Source: an uncultured Maribacter sp.
GTDB taxonomy: Bacteria; Bacteroidota; Bacteroidia; Flavobacteriales; Flavobacteriaceae
DNA length: 64,000 bases
Reading direction: 5' to 3'
NCBI RefSeq assembly: GCF_947496775.1
Contig: NZ_CANMDU010000001.1
Span: 930,001-994,000, forward strand
Part shown: positions 16,686-26,103 of the stretch, piece after piece
Numbering within the stretch: position 1 is the first letter of the stretch
Layout of the letters: every line of letters starts with the position of its first letter
Made by a program: the position numbers and the translations under genes
The notes under the pieces: generated by a model
What the model was told of the DNA's origin: nothing
Database searches by the model: none
What the model saw: the letters and a program-made list of their open reading frames with translations, nothing else

Positions 16686-18497
16686 ATGGGTTTAGTAACC
16701 GCAAAGGAAGTAGCAAAAGCTATCAACCTAAGTAAATATGGCTTTTTAGGTACTTTTATTGGATGGGTTCTGATGAAAGTAACCAGAATATCCAGTATCA
16801 ATAGATTTTATGACGAGCATAAACATTTAGAAGGGATTGCCTTTTTAGATGCTATTTTGGAATACTACGAAATAGATTTTGAAATTCCAGAAGAAGATTT
16901 TAGGCGTTTACCAAAAGATGGTTCTTACATCACCATATCTAATCACCCATTAGGAGGTATTGATGGTGTATTACTTATGAAGTTATTGGTTTCTCACCGA
17001 TCAGACTTTAAGATTATTGCCAACTTTTTACTAAACAGGATTGCTCCTATGGAGCCCTACATTTTACCTGTAAATCCGTTTGAAAATAATAAAGATGCAA
17101 AAAGTAGTATAGCAGGCTTTAAAAGTGCCATGAGCCACTTACGTGCTGGCCACCCATTGGGAATTTTCCCTGCTGGGGAGGTGTCTACGTATAAGGATGA
17201 AAAATTAATTGTAGACAAGCCCTGGGAAGAACCCGCCTTAAAACTAATTAGAAAGGCAGAAGTACCTGTAGTTCCTATTTATTTTCATGCCAAAAACAGT
17301 TCTCTATTTTATCGTTTGTCCAAAATAAGTGATGTCTTTAGGACAGCAAAATTACCATCCGAAATATACTCTCAAAAAAACCGTCCTATAAAAGTGCGCA
17401 TAGGGCAACCAATTAGTGTTAAAACCCAAAAAGAACAAAGCACTTTAGAAGAGTTTACAGAACTGTTAAGAAAAAAAACATATATACTATCTAATGCGTA
17501 TGAAAAAGAGCGCTTAATAGATCAATTACCAAGTACTTTAAAAATTCCTAAAGCTCCTAAAAAAATTGCTTCTGCGGTACCATCGGAAGTAATGGAAGGA
17601 GAAATTGAAAAATTAAGAGATAAAGACTGTCGTTTACTACAAAGTAAAAACTATGAGGTTTTTTTAGCTCAAGAAAAGAATATGCCTTTTATTCTAAAAG
17701 AAATTGGTAGACAACGAGAAGTTACCTTTAGAGCCATTGGAGAGGGAACAAATAATGCAATAGATTTAGATGTTTTTGATTCCTATTATTATCATTTATT
17801 CCTTTGGGACAACACGGCAAAATGCATTGTAGGCGCGTATAGAATGGGAATGGGTTCCGAAATATTTCCTGAACATGGCATAGATGGTTTTTATTTACAA
17901 GATTTATTCCGAGTAGAACCAGAATTATATGGAATGATGCAAAACTCCATAGAAATGGGCAGAGCCTATATTGTAAAGGAGTACCAACAGAAACCAATGC
18001 CACTATTTCTGCTTTGGAAAGGTATTGTACATACTACTTTAAGGCACCCAGAACATAAGTACTTAATAGGGGGAGTTAGTATCAGTAATCAGTTCTCCAA
18101 CTTTTCCAAATCGCTTATGATAGAGTTTATGAAATCTAATTATTGGGACCCCTATGTAGCCCAATATATACGTCCTAAGAAAGAGTTTAAAGTAAAACTA
18201 AAAGATGCGGATAAAGAGTTTGTTTTTGATGAAACTCAGGCAGATTTAAACAAGTTTGATAGAATTATTGATGAAGTAGAGCCTGGTAGTCTTCGTCTAC
18301 CTGTTCTTATTAAAAAATATATAAAACAGAATGCTAAAGTAATTGCATTTAATGTAGACCCGCTTTTTAATAACTCTGTAGATGGTTTAATGTATATTAA
18401 AATAGCAGATTTACCAGAGAGTACTGTTAAACCTGTTATGGAAGAATTTCAGGCAGAATTAGAGCGTAAAATGGCTGACGCTAATACTACCAAATAA
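16686..18497 (+). CDS. olsF: Two-domain acyltransferase, OlsF-like ornithine/amino-lipid synthase
   Basis: A 603-residue protein with two acyltransferase domains. Residues 1-270 are PlsC-like: H87-P-L-G-G-I-D93 in ISNHPLGGIDG (an HX5D spacing rather than the usual HX4D) and FPAGEVST, the FPEGTxS-like block. Residues from about 320 to 500 resemble the GNAT-fold N-acyltransferase of OlsB/hemolysin-family enzymes (FRAIGEGTNNAIDLDVFD, IVGAYRMGMG, MGRAYIVKEYQ). This is the domain order of OlsF, reported in Serratia and Flavobacterium to make ornithine lipid by N- then O-acylation, acting at the inner membrane. I take the ATG at 16686 as start, because the upstream in-frame TTG at 16650 lies in a terminator. 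The amino-acid head group (ornithine, glycine, lysine) is inferred only. Confidence 0.82.
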   Translation: MGLVTAKEVAKAINLSKYGFLGTFIGWVLMKVTRISSINRFYDEHKHLEGIAFLDAILEYYEIDFEIPEEDFRRLPKDGSYITISNHPLGGIDGVLLMKLLVSHRSDFKIIANFLLNRIAPMEPYILPVNPFENNKDAKSSIAGFKSAMSHLRAGHPLGIFPAGEVSTYKDEKLIVDKPWEEPALKLIRKAEVPVVPIYFHAKNSSLFYRLSKISDVFRTAKLPSEIYSQKNRPIKVRIGQPISVKTQKEQSTLEEFTELLRKKTYILSNAYEKERLIDQLPSTLKIPKAPKKIASAVPSEVMEGEIEKLRDKDCRLLQSKNYEVFLAQEKNMPFILKEIGRQREVTFRAIGEGTNNAIDLDVFDSYYYHLFLWDNTAKCIVGAYRMGMGSEIFPEHGIDGFYLQDLFRVEPELYGMMQNSIEMGRAYIVKEYQQKPMPLFLLWKGIVHTTLRHPEHKYLIGGVSISNQFSNFSKSLMIEFMKSNYWDPYVAQYIRPKKEFKVKLKDADKEFVFDETQADLNKFDRIIDEVEPGSLRLPVLIKKYIKQNAKVIAFNVDPLFNNSVDGLMYIKIADLPESTVKPVMEEFQAELERKMADANTTK

Positions 18498-18637
18498 AGT
18501 ATCCTATTCACTTAAGACTAATACAAACCCCTCCATTTTCACATCCAAATTAGTCCTGAAAAGCACAACTAAAAATTTCATTTTTCATTTACTATTAAAA
18601 AATAATTTTTAGGGATAAAAAAACCTAAAATATAGTA

Positions 18638-18672
18638 CTAATTGGTATATTATAAATTTATATACCAATTAG
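18638..18672. repeat. Perfect 13-bp inverted repeat in a convergent intergenic region
   Basis: CTAATTGGTATAT (18638-18650) and ATATACCAATTAG (18660-18672) are exact complements with a 9-base AT spacer. It sits in the 294-base gap between the convergent olsF-like and GH99-like genes. There is no following T run, so it is not a textbook terminator; the arms look like a regulator half-site, but no start codon lies nearby. The rest of this gap shows nothing recognisable. Confidence 0.6.
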
Positions 18673-18791
18673 ACCATAATTAATTGCCTGACAATTAAAC
18701 CTATAAATAAAAAGTAGTCGTGAATTAAGGTTTATAAAATATTCTTAAAAATTATATTAAAAACACATACCATTAAGTATATTATTAAGAA

Positions 18792-20159
18792 TTACTTAGA
18801 ACCATATAACCTATTTACAGCTCTTAATATTAAACGGGCCCTACCTAATTCTGATTGTTTAATTTTTTTGTACGTTCTATTTAAATAGTATTCTACTGCA
18901 GCATTACCTTTAAATTCTTTCCTTGCTTTATATAAATCTAATGCAACTTGTAAATCTTGGGGCACATAAGAAACTCCTGTATATTCTTGAAGTAATTGTA
19001 AATTAAGAAAACCATATTCTTCCGTTGGCTCTAACACAGTACCCTCTCCATAATCATTCCATGTAACCAATTGTATAAAATCAGCAGCTTCATGATGCGT
19101 ATAATTAAGGGTTTCTACAAAAACATTCCCATTATCATGTGTTATACTCCAATCATGTTGCAGACCCCAACCTCCTTCTTCATAAAAACTGTTAAAGCCC
19201 GGATAACTACTTCCTACGGTTATTAAATTATTGCCTATATACTCATCATAGTAATATTCATGAGCAGTTAAATGATCTTCGGCCACCCACAAAAATTCTC
19301 CAGAAGCACTATTCCCCACCATGTTTTGGCTTGCCCATAAAGTTAAAAAATGAGGTTTTTCATTTATAGGAAAAACAGAAAAAATACTATCCCAATCTGC
19401 AGTACTAGTTATGCTGCTGGGGCCAAATAAAAACATAAGTTCTTCATTATTATGCTCTAGAAAATTAAGCTTATTAAAATACGTATCTTTAATATATTGA
19501 AAATCCATCGTTGCTGCCTCGACAATACTAGTTGCTAACCCCTCATTATATACCTCCTCCGCTGCTCTATCTTCATACATAATGGAAAATTCCATACCAA
19601 GATCATCTAAACGTTCCATAAAAGACTCCGTCGATTGCTTAATTAAATCGTAATCATGAACATCTTTACTACCGTACCAATCGAAAATAACTCCATCAAT
19701 TCCAGATAATTTCATCATTAAAAAATGATACTCCTGTAAATCTGGATCATTAGAAGAATACGGACCTATTATAGGATAGTAATAAGAAGCTATTTCTCTT
19801 TTCCCATCTGCATCAAGAATATCCGGATTCTTATTGGCCATAGTCCAGTGTTGCCCCCAATAGCCATCATATTCCACACTTTGAAACCAGGGCATATAGT
19901 GCGCATAAACTTTCTTAGGATTTTCTTTAACCACATCCATCCCAGAGATATCAACCACCCTACCTTCTTTAGTCATTTTTCTAAAAGCATCTTCCTCCTC
20001 TAAAACAGAAAGCAAAAGAGAGTCCGATACAATAGAGTCCACCGCAACACTAAACACCCCGTCATCCGAACTTTCGTTGTTAATCTTGTCCTTTTCGCAA
20101 GATTGAAAAAAAACAAAAAATACTAATAACCCAAAAACTAACTTTTTACAATACCTCAT
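18792..20159 (-). CDS. GH99/GH71-like glycoside hydrolase-domain lipoprotein
   Basis: A 455-residue exported lipoprotein; the lipobox FFQSC puts the lipidated cysteine at C21. From about residue 80 the sequence KVYAHYMPWFQSVEYDGYWG, then GIDGVIFDWYG and WNDYGEGTVLEP, matches the GH71/GH99-like (beta/alpha)8 barrel group. GH99 enzymes are endo-acting on alpha-mannosides with retention, and GH71 enzymes are endo-alpha-1,3-glucanases; many bacterial members are uncharacterised and substrate cannot be predicted from sequence. The C-terminal 70 residues are helical. The gene is single, convergent with the olsF-like gene, with no SusC/SusD partner nearby. The lipid anchor suggests it faces the periplasm or cell surface. 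Confidence 0.82.
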   Translation of the reverse strand: MRYCKKLVFGLLVFFVFFQSCEKDKINNESSDDGVFSVAVDSIVSDSLLLSVLEEEDAFRKMTKEGRVVDISGMDVVKENPKKVYAHYMPWFQSVEYDGYWGQHWTMANKNPDILDADGKREIASYYYPIIGPYSSNDPDLQEYHFLMMKLSGIDGVIFDWYGSKDVHDYDLIKQSTESFMERLDDLGMEFSIMYEDRAAEEVYNEGLATSIVEAATMDFQYIKDTYFNKLNFLEHNNEELMFLFGPSSITSTADWDSIFSVFPINEKPHFLTLWASQNMVGNSASGEFLWVAEDHLTAHEYYYDEYIGNNLITVGSSYPGFNSFYEEGGWGLQHDWSITHDNGNVFVETLNYTHHEAADFIQLVTWNDYGEGTVLEPTEEYGFLNLQLLQEYTGVSYVPQDLQVALDLYKARKEFKGNAAVEYYLNRTYKKIKQSELGRARLILRAVNRLYGSK

Positions 20160-20338
20160 ACAATTAAATTAAAAATTAATAAATTGGGGGTTATTGCAAA
20201 ATATAACATGCTACGGTTTATTCTTACAAATAATAAAAAATTAACAAAATTTTAATAATATATTTTTGTGCAAATTAAAAACTCATATACTAACCGTTAA
20301 TAGAGTCTCAAGTATTTTATAATTTTAAAGAAAAACTT

Positions 20339-20911
20339 ATGTCAAAACCCTTTATTCTGGATTCCACTTTTTCTAATGAAAACTACACTCAAAATCGTCT
20401 TCCCCGAGGAGAATATGAAAACTGCATTTTTGAGCGCTGTAATTTTGAAAACAGCTTACTAGATAATCAAAACTTCATGGAATGTACATTTATAGAGTGT
20501 AATTTAAGTTCATCGAATATTACAAATACCATTTTTAAAGAAGTCTCCTTTGTTCAATGCAAAATGTTAGGGATACCTTTTGAAAGTTGTAATACTTTTT
20601 TAATTGATTTTACATTTGATACTTGTGTCTTAAACTTATCTTCTTTTTATGGATTAACTTTAAAAAATCAATTCTTTAAAGGATGTACTTTAAAACAAGT
20701 CGATTTTACAAAGACGCAACTATCCGAGGTAATTTTTAGTGATTGCGACTTAGAGCAATCCATTTTTGACAGAACCTTACTCCAAAAGGCAGATTTAAGT
20801 ACGGCATATAATTATACCATTGATCCAGCAATAAACAATATCACAAAAGCAATATTTTCGAAAGAAGGGATTTCAGGCTTACTTACAAAACACAATATTG
20901 TAATAAAATAA
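20339..20911 (+). CDS. Pentapeptide repeat protein
   Basis: A 190-residue protein with no signal peptide, built from repeats of the A(D/N)LxX type, for example NCIFERCNFENSLLDNQNF, ECTFIECNLSSSNI and QVDFTKTQLSEVIFSDCDLEQ. These form a right-handed quadrilateral beta-helix. Some family members (Qnr, MfpA) protect DNA gyrase by mimicking DNA. This one has more cysteines at the repeat centres than Qnr proteins and lacks their loops, so fluoroquinolone protection should not be assumed. TATTTTTG at 20261-20268 could serve as a -7 box but lacks a TTG partner. The gene is divergent from the GH99-like gene. Confidence 0.88.
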   Translation: MSKPFILDSTFSNENYTQNRLPRGEYENCIFERCNFENSLLDNQNFMECTFIECNLSSSNITNTIFKEVSFVQCKMLGIPFESCNTFLIDFTFDTCVLNLSSFYGLTLKNQFFKGCTLKQVDFTKTQLSEVIFSDCDLEQSIFDRTLLQKADLSTAYNYTIDPAINNITKAIFSKEGISGLLTKHNIVIK

Positions 20912-20991
20912 AGCCTAATTATTCACTCTTCCATAGTATTTCTTCCTAAAAGGATAATTTGTAACTTGTAACGAGCATAAATACTTTTCTT

Positions 20992-21483
20992 ATGAAATTT
21001 ATTACATTATTATTACTACTATCTACTCTAACGACTTATAGTCAAAACACGATAAAATTAATAGAAGGGGGAAAATCTCCAAAGGCAAAACTATCAGATG
21101 TTAAATGGATATCTGGCCATTGGAAAGGTCATGCATTTGGAGGAACTACTGAGGAAATATGGAGCCCGCCATTGGGAGACTCTATGATGTTTGTATTTAA
21201 ACTTGTAGTAAATGACAAAGTTTTATTTTATGAAATTGGGCATATTCAAGAAAAAGAAGGAACACTTATACTACAATTAAAACATTTTGCTTCCGATTTA
21301 AAAGGTTGGGAAGCGAAAGAAGAAACAGTAGATTTTAAACTCGTAAAACTAGAAGAAAATAAAGTTTTTTTTGAAGATTTTACAGTAGAAAAGATTGGGG
21401 AAAATGAAATTAATATATACGTAGTAATTAAAGATGAGCATGGTACTAATAAGGAAGAAAGGTTTAATTACAAAAGGCAGTAG
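20992..21483 (+). CDS. Exported DUF6265-like protein
   Basis: A 163-residue protein with a signal peptide (MKFITLLLLLSTLTTYSQ). The mature part starts with the pattern LSDVKWISGHWKG followed by EIWSPPLGDSMMFVFKL, characteristic of DUF6265-type lipocalin-like beta-barrels found in many Bacteroidota; the function is unknown, with small hydrophobic ligand binding suggested by the fold. The next gene begins 3 bases after its stop codon, so the two are very probably one transcript. Confidence 0.78.
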   Translation: MKFITLLLLLSTLTTYSQNTIKLIEGGKSPKAKLSDVKWISGHWKGHAFGGTTEEIWSPPLGDSMMFVFKLVVNDKVLFYEIGHIQEKEGTLILQLKHFASDLKGWEAKEETVDFKLVKLEENKVFFEDFTVEKIGENEINIYVVIKDEHGTNKEERFNYKRQ

Positions 21484-21486
21484 TAT

Positions 21487-21837
21487 ATGAAAAAACAATG
21501 CCTAGAATGTAGTACCGAAATAATAGGAAGAGTAGACAAAAAATTCTGTTCCGATTACTGTAGAAATGCATACAACAACAAAATAAACAAAGACAGTAAA
21601 AATTTAATTAGAAATATTAACAATCGACTCCGAAAGAACTATCGAATTCTGGATAGCTTTGCTCTTAAAGATGGTAAAACCAAAACCACAAGAACTAGGC
21701 TTTTAGACCGAGGTTTTGATTTTGATTTTATCACCAACTTATATACTACAAAAAAAGGAACTACTTACTTTTTTGTTTACGATTTAGGATACTTACCCTT
21801 AGATAACGATTATTACATGATAGTTAAAAGAGAGTAA
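21487..21837 (+). CDS. Small zinc-ribbon hypothetical protein
   Basis: A 116-residue cytoplasmic protein. The N-terminus has C5-x-x-C8 and C21-x3-C25 (CLEC ... FCSDYC), a treble-clef or zinc-ribbon knuckle like the FCSDxCR segment of DUF2116/FYVE-like small proteins. The remainder is basic in the middle (RNINNRLRKNYRIL) and then beta-rich (TYFFVYDLGYLPL). Nucleic-acid binding is plausible but unproven. It follows the DUF6265-like gene by 3 bases and converges on the CBS-domain gene with an 11-base gap, too short to hold a separate terminator. Confidence 0.75.
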   Translation: MKKQCLECSTEIIGRVDKKFCSDYCRNAYNNKINKDSKNLIRNINNRLRKNYRILDSFALKDGKTKTTRTRLLDRGFDFDFITNLYTTKKGTTYFFVYDLGYLPLDNDYYMIVKRE

Positions 21838-21848
21838 CTGTCCTAAAA

Positions 21849-22313
21849 CTACTTATAATTTTGTCCGCTTAATTTTAAAGCAGCAATTACAATATCTTTA
21901 CGGCTTATTTGTCCGACTAAAATTCCATTTTTCATTACAGGAAGTCTACGTCTATTTCCTTTATGAAAAACTCCTGCAGCATCAAAAATACTAATATTAT
22001 GTCCTATTGTTTCCACGTTTTTTGTCATAAAACGCTCCACGCTTTTATCTAAAATTGGTTGATTAAAATAACGACTTTCGGAGATTTGTTTCATACAATC
22101 TGCTTCGGAAATAATCCCAACCAAAAAACCATTATTATCAATAACTGGTCCTCCAGAAATGTGGTTTTTTGCAAAAAGTTCCATTACCTCCAATATAGAC
22201 TGCTCTGGACTAAATGTAAGCAACTTTTTAGTCATATAATCTTCAACCAATAATGGAGCATCAAATTCCTTCTTCGTAGTCTTTCTAATCCCTTGAAAAC
22301 TCTTAATTCCCAT
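21849..22313 (-). CDS. Tandem CBS-domain protein
   Basis: A 154-residue cytoplasmic protein made of two CBS motifs (a Bateman module): the first from about residue 22 (VEDYMTKKLLTFSPEQSILE ... GGPVIDNNGFLVGIISEADC), the second from about 90 (VERFMTKNVETIGHNISI ... RRLPVMKNGILVGQISRKDI). Such modules bind adenosine nucleotides and regulate partner enzymes or transporters; as a free-standing pair the partner is unknown. It is a single gene on the minus strand. Confidence 0.9.
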   Translation of the reverse strand: MGIKSFQGIRKTTKKEFDAPLLVEDYMTKKLLTFSPEQSILEVMELFAKNHISGGPVIDNNGFLVGIISEADCMKQISESRYFNQPILDKSVERFMTKNVETIGHNISIFDAAGVFHKGNRRRLPVMKNGILVGQISRKDIVIAALKLSGQNYK

Positions 22314-22498
22314 ATGCTTTTATTTTTAGGTTGATTACTAAAGATAGAAAAAAATTACGAAATTCCTAATAATATTCACTTTATTATGTCATTATATTAT
22401 CATTTATCACTTTTTAGCATTAATTTTACATTAAATAAAAAGCAAAAAAAATTGCCTCTCAGTATTTTTAAAATAAGCATCTTTTAATAATTTCTTAA

Positions 22499-24778
22499 AT
22501 GAAAAAAAGTACAGTCCTAAGTACCTTAATTCTTATTGCAATTGCCATTTATTGGTCTTTTAAATCTTCTATGCCCACATATACGGAAGATACTACAACA
22601 CTTAAAACTGAATTTTCTACAGATCGTGCATTAGAACACGTAGAACAAATATCTCAAAAACCGCATGGAGTAGGTTTTCCTGAACATACTGTTGTAAAAG
22701 GCTATATAGCTAATGAATTAAAAAAATTAGGTCTTGAAGTCACTTTTCAAGAAGGCTATACAGCCGGAGACTGGGGGAACTTAAGTAAAGTAAACAACAT
22801 TTTAGCTCGCATAAAAGGAACTGACTCTAAAAAAGCGTTACTTCTCCTTAGTCATTATGATAGCCACCCACATTCTTCCTTAGGAGCAAGTGATGCCGCT
22901 AGCGGTGTAGCAACTATTTTAGAAGGAGTTCGCCAATTCGTAGTAAAAGAAAAGAAACCTAAAAATGATATTATTATCCTAATATCAGATTCCGAAGAGT
23001 TAGGCCTTAACGGTGCAGATTTGTTCGTGAACAAACACCCTTGGATAAGAGATGTTGGCCTAGTTCTTAATTTTGAAGCGCGTGGTAGTAGCGGCCCCAG
23101 CTATATGTTAATAGAAACCAATAAAGGAAATAAAAAACTTATTGAAGAATTCACTAAAGCAAATCCAGAGTATCCCGTTGCTAACTCTTTAGTGTATAGT
23201 ATTTATAAAATGCTCCCCAACGACACGGATTTAACCATTTTTCGAGAAGATGGAGACGTAGAAGGTTTTAATTTTGCATTTATCGATGATCATTACGATT
23301 ATCATACCGCCAAAGACAACTATGAGCGTCTGGATAAAAACACTTTAGCTCATCAAGGAAGTTATTTGGTTCCTTTACTAGATTATTTTTCAAATTCTGA
23401 TTTAAGTAATTTAAAAAGTCTTAGTGACTTTATCTACTTTAATATTCCATTTTTTAAATTAGTTTCCTATCCTTTTGATTGGATTTTTCCCATGTTAACA
23501 TTAGGCATTATAGTATTTATACTCCTACTTTTTCAAGGATTTAAAAAGAAAACATTACAAAGAAAAGCCATCCTAAAAGGTTTTTTTCCTATGCTTATAT
23601 CTGTAGGAATAAATGGCATTGTAGGATATTTTAGTTGGACTCTCTTAAAAACATTATATCCGCAATACAATGATATTTTGCATGGATTTACTTATAATGG
23701 CCATACCTATATTGCCGCTTTTGTGCTATTCTCTATTGGTGTTTGTTTTTTAGCTTACTATAAATACAACAAAATAACAACGCCAAATCTTTTAGTAGCC
23801 CCTATATTTTTATGGTTATTACTATGTACTGGAGTTTCTGTTTATCTTAAAGGCGCAAGCTTTTTTATTATCCCTGTTTATGGCTTACTAGCGAGCTTAT
23901 TTGTTACACAAAATCAAAAAAAACCAAATGGCATGCTACTCGTTTTTTTAGCATTGCCTGCATTGTGGATTTTTGCTCCTTTCATTAAAATGTTTCCCAT
24001 AGGATTAGGTTTAAAAATGATGGTTGCTTCCACCTTACTTACTAGTCTAACATTTATTTTATTATTGCCCGTATTTGGATTCTACAAAAACAAACGTTTT
24101 TTAGCCATATTATCTTTTATTCTGTTTATAGGGTTTCTCTTCTCTGCTCATTTAAATTCTAATTTCAATGAAGAAAACGCTAAACCAACAAGTCTAATGT
24201 ATCTTTTAAATACCAATACTAATTCTGCCAAATGGGTAACTTATGAACAACAATTGTCTCCTTGGACATCTCAATATATTGGGGATACAAAAAAGGCTCC
24301 AGAAACGAGCTCCAAGACCTTGAGCAGTAAATACGGTACACATTTTACTTTCGAAGCAAATGCCCCTTTAAAAAAAATTAAATCGCCTTTAATCCAAAAA
24401 ACAAGAGATACTATTATTGGTAATCAAAGATTTTTAGATCTATGTATAACTCCACAACGAAATGTAAATAGGCTAGAATTAATAACGAATGACATAGAAA
24501 TACAAAGCGCAGAGGTAAATGGAGTAACTTTATCTGAATATTTTTTAAAAAATAGAAAACGAAATAAGTTAATAACACATTATATAACGGATAATGCATA
24601 TACAGATATTAGATTAAGCTTTCCTAAAAACGAAAAATTAGAACTTACATTTTTTGAAGCCTCTAATGATTTATTAAGCAATCCTCTTTTCAGTATTCCC
24701 GAGAGACCAAAAAACAATATCCCCATGCCTTTTATATTAAATGATGCTATAGTAACTACAAAAACTTTACAATTTTAA
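22499..24778 (+). CDS. Membrane-bound M28 family metallopeptidase
   Basis: A 759-residue protein. An N-terminal membrane anchor (residues 5-20) precedes an M28 aminopeptidase-type catalytic domain outside the cytoplasm: LLSHYDSH with H119, GASDAASG with bridging D132, the catalytic/ligand pair E166-E167 in SDSEELGLNG, and the last ligand in DDHYDYHTAKDN. From about residue 310 there are roughly eight hydrophobic helices (for example FPMLTLGIIVFILLLF), then a soluble beta-rich C-terminal domain of about 190 residues. The layout resembles eukaryotic ERMP1 and the yeast vacuolar membrane protease. The role is probably peptide turnover at the envelope. The stop overlaps the next start (TAATG), suggesting translational coupling. 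Confidence 0.9.
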   Translation: MKKSTVLSTLILIAIAIYWSFKSSMPTYTEDTTTLKTEFSTDRALEHVEQISQKPHGVGFPEHTVVKGYIANELKKLGLEVTFQEGYTAGDWGNLSKVNNILARIKGTDSKKALLLLSHYDSHPHSSLGASDAASGVATILEGVRQFVVKEKKPKNDIIILISDSEELGLNGADLFVNKHPWIRDVGLVLNFEARGSSGPSYMLIETNKGNKKLIEEFTKANPEYPVANSLVYSIYKMLPNDTDLTIFREDGDVEGFNFAFIDDHYDYHTAKDNYERLDKNTLAHQGSYLVPLLDYFSNSDLSNLKSLSDFIYFNIPFFKLVSYPFDWIFPMLTLGIIVFILLLFQGFKKKTLQRKAILKGFFPMLISVGINGIVGYFSWTLLKTLYPQYNDILHGFTYNGHTYIAAFVLFSIGVCFLAYYKYNKITTPNLLVAPIFLWLLLCTGVSVYLKGASFFIIPVYGLLASLFVTQNQKKPNGMLLVFLALPALWIFAPFIKMFPIGLGLKMMVASTLLTSLTFILLLPVFGFYKNKRFLAILSFILFIGFLFSAHLNSNFNEENAKPTSLMYLLNTNTNSAKWVTYEQQLSPWTSQYIGDTKKAPETSSKTLSSKYGTHFTFEANAPLKKIKSPLIQKTRDTIIGNQRFLDLCITPQRNVNRLELITNDIEIQSAEVNGVTLSEYFLKNRKRNKLITHYITDNAYTDIRLSFPKNEKLELTFFEASNDLLSNPLFSIPERPKNNIPMPFILNDAIVTTKTLQF

Positions 24779-25584
24779 TGCAAAATATAGGAATTATAGG
24801 TTGCGGTTGGCTAGGGCTTCCTTTAGCTACATTTTTGTTACAAGATGGCTATTCCGTTTACGGGACTACCACTTCGGCGACTAAAATAAATACACTAGAA
24901 AGTAACGGAATTGAGGCTTTTCCTATTTCTCTGTTCGAAGATAGAATAGAAGGACCCATTTCTAAATTTCTTGAATCCTTAGATGTACTAATTATAAATG
25001 TTCCACCACGATTAAGAGGGAAAAACAAGGAGAATTATGTTCAAAAAATGACTCTTTTAAAAACTCAAATAAAAAAGAGCCGGTGCAATAAAATTATCTT
25101 TGCTAGCAGTACGGCTGTATACGGAAATACTCCTGGAGTAGTAACTGAAAAAACTATTGTTTGTCCTAACACTGAATCTGGGAAACAATTAGTAGTTTCC
25201 GAAAACATATTTTTAGAGGATTCTACTTTACAAGCTACCGTAATTCGGTTTGGAGGATTAATAGGACCCAACAGACACCCAGTTACTATGCTTTCTGGTA
25301 GAAGTAATTTAAAAAATGGAAACGCCCCCGTAAACTTAATTCATCTTAATGATTGTATTTCCATTCTAAAAGAAAGTATAACCAATAATTGGACCAACAC
25401 CATTCTTAACGCCGTTCATCCAAGTCACCCAACAAAAAAAGAATATTATACTCAAGAAGCGCAAAAAAGAGCTATAGAACCTCCTAAATACGAAGATTTT
25501 TCGGGTATAAACTCTAAAAAAGTAGACTCTACTTTCCTTCTAAATGTTAAAAACTACCGTTTTCACACCTCAATCTTCACTTAA
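24778..25584 (+). CDS. NAD(P)-binding SDR-like epimerase/dehydratase family protein (YeeZ-like)
   Basis: A 268-residue cytoplasmic protein with an extended-SDR Rossmann fold. The nucleotide-binding motif is GIIGCGWLGLPLATFL (G-x-G-x-x-G) at residues 5-20, and KIIFASSTAVYGNT gives the SDR Ser/Thr strand followed by the Y of the usual YGNT block. The canonical YxxxK is poorly formed, as in the YeeZ group, so catalysis of a normal epimerase reaction is uncertain. It overlaps the M28 peptidase gene by one base in a TAATG arrangement, which strongly suggests co-expression. No obvious pathway link to a peptidase. Confidence 0.82.
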   Translation: MQNIGIIGCGWLGLPLATFLLQDGYSVYGTTTSATKINTLESNGIEAFPISLFEDRIEGPISKFLESLDVLIINVPPRLRGKNKENYVQKMTLLKTQIKKSRCNKIIFASSTAVYGNTPGVVTEKTIVCPNTESGKQLVVSENIFLEDSTLQATVIRFGGLIGPNRHPVTMLSGRSNLKNGNAPVNLIHLNDCISILKESITNNWTNTILNAVHPSHPTKKEYYTQEAQKRAIEPPKYEDFSGINSKKVDSTFLLNVKNYRFHTSIFT

Positions 25585-25706
25585 AACACCACAAACAAAA
25601 GGGATTTTACAACAAAAACGTCTTTTCTACGTTAATTATATAGCTGATTTTAAGATAGTTATCTACGAAATACATAACTTTACTTAAATGATTAAATATA
25701 AAAGCC

Positions 25707-26081
25707 ATGGAAAATTCAAATCTAAAAGGGAGAATTTTAATGGATGTAGAAAATCTAATTTCCCGTAGTTGTAACAAACCAACCCGAACTTTAAATTTTG
25801 AAAACCTACATATTGCATTACTTAAAAAATATTATAATGCAGCGGATGTTTCTATAGATTACCATAGACATCGCATAAAAATGAGTATTATAATCGATGA
25901 TAAACAATATGATCCAAAAACCGCAAATATTAACTTAGCGGTAGTACATGCAAATCTGTTTTTTAAAAATTTAAAAAAATTTTTAAAGTCCTGCATTGAC
26001 AAGGACTCTAAGAGTTTAGGCTTTTATGCGGCATTATTACGTTCTTTTGCTCAACAAGATATTAAACTGAGCATTGTATAG
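25707..26081 (+). CDS. Hypothetical protein (124 aa)
   Basis: A 124-residue, basic, probably cytoplasmic protein with no signal peptide or membrane segment. It begins MENSNLKGRILMDVENLISR, contains a beta-rich middle (VSIDYHRHRIKMSIIIDDKQ) and ends with helices. I do not recognise a family. It is monocistronic: its upstream neighbour ends 122 bases before and a strong terminator lies 23 bases after it. Confidence 0.7.
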   Translation: MENSNLKGRILMDVENLISRSCNKPTRTLNFENLHIALLKKYYNAADVSIDYHRHRIKMSIIIDDKQYDPKTANINLAVVHANLFFKNLKKFLKSCIDKDSKSLGFYAALLRSFAQQDIKLSIV

Positions 26082-26103
26082 TTCTTTACTATTTAAATTT
26101 ATT

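Noticed and set aside
20339-20911. Pentapeptide protein as a Qnr-type quinolone resistance determinant
   Set aside because: The repeats are degenerate and the characteristic Qnr loops are not seen; resistance cannot be claimed from the fold.
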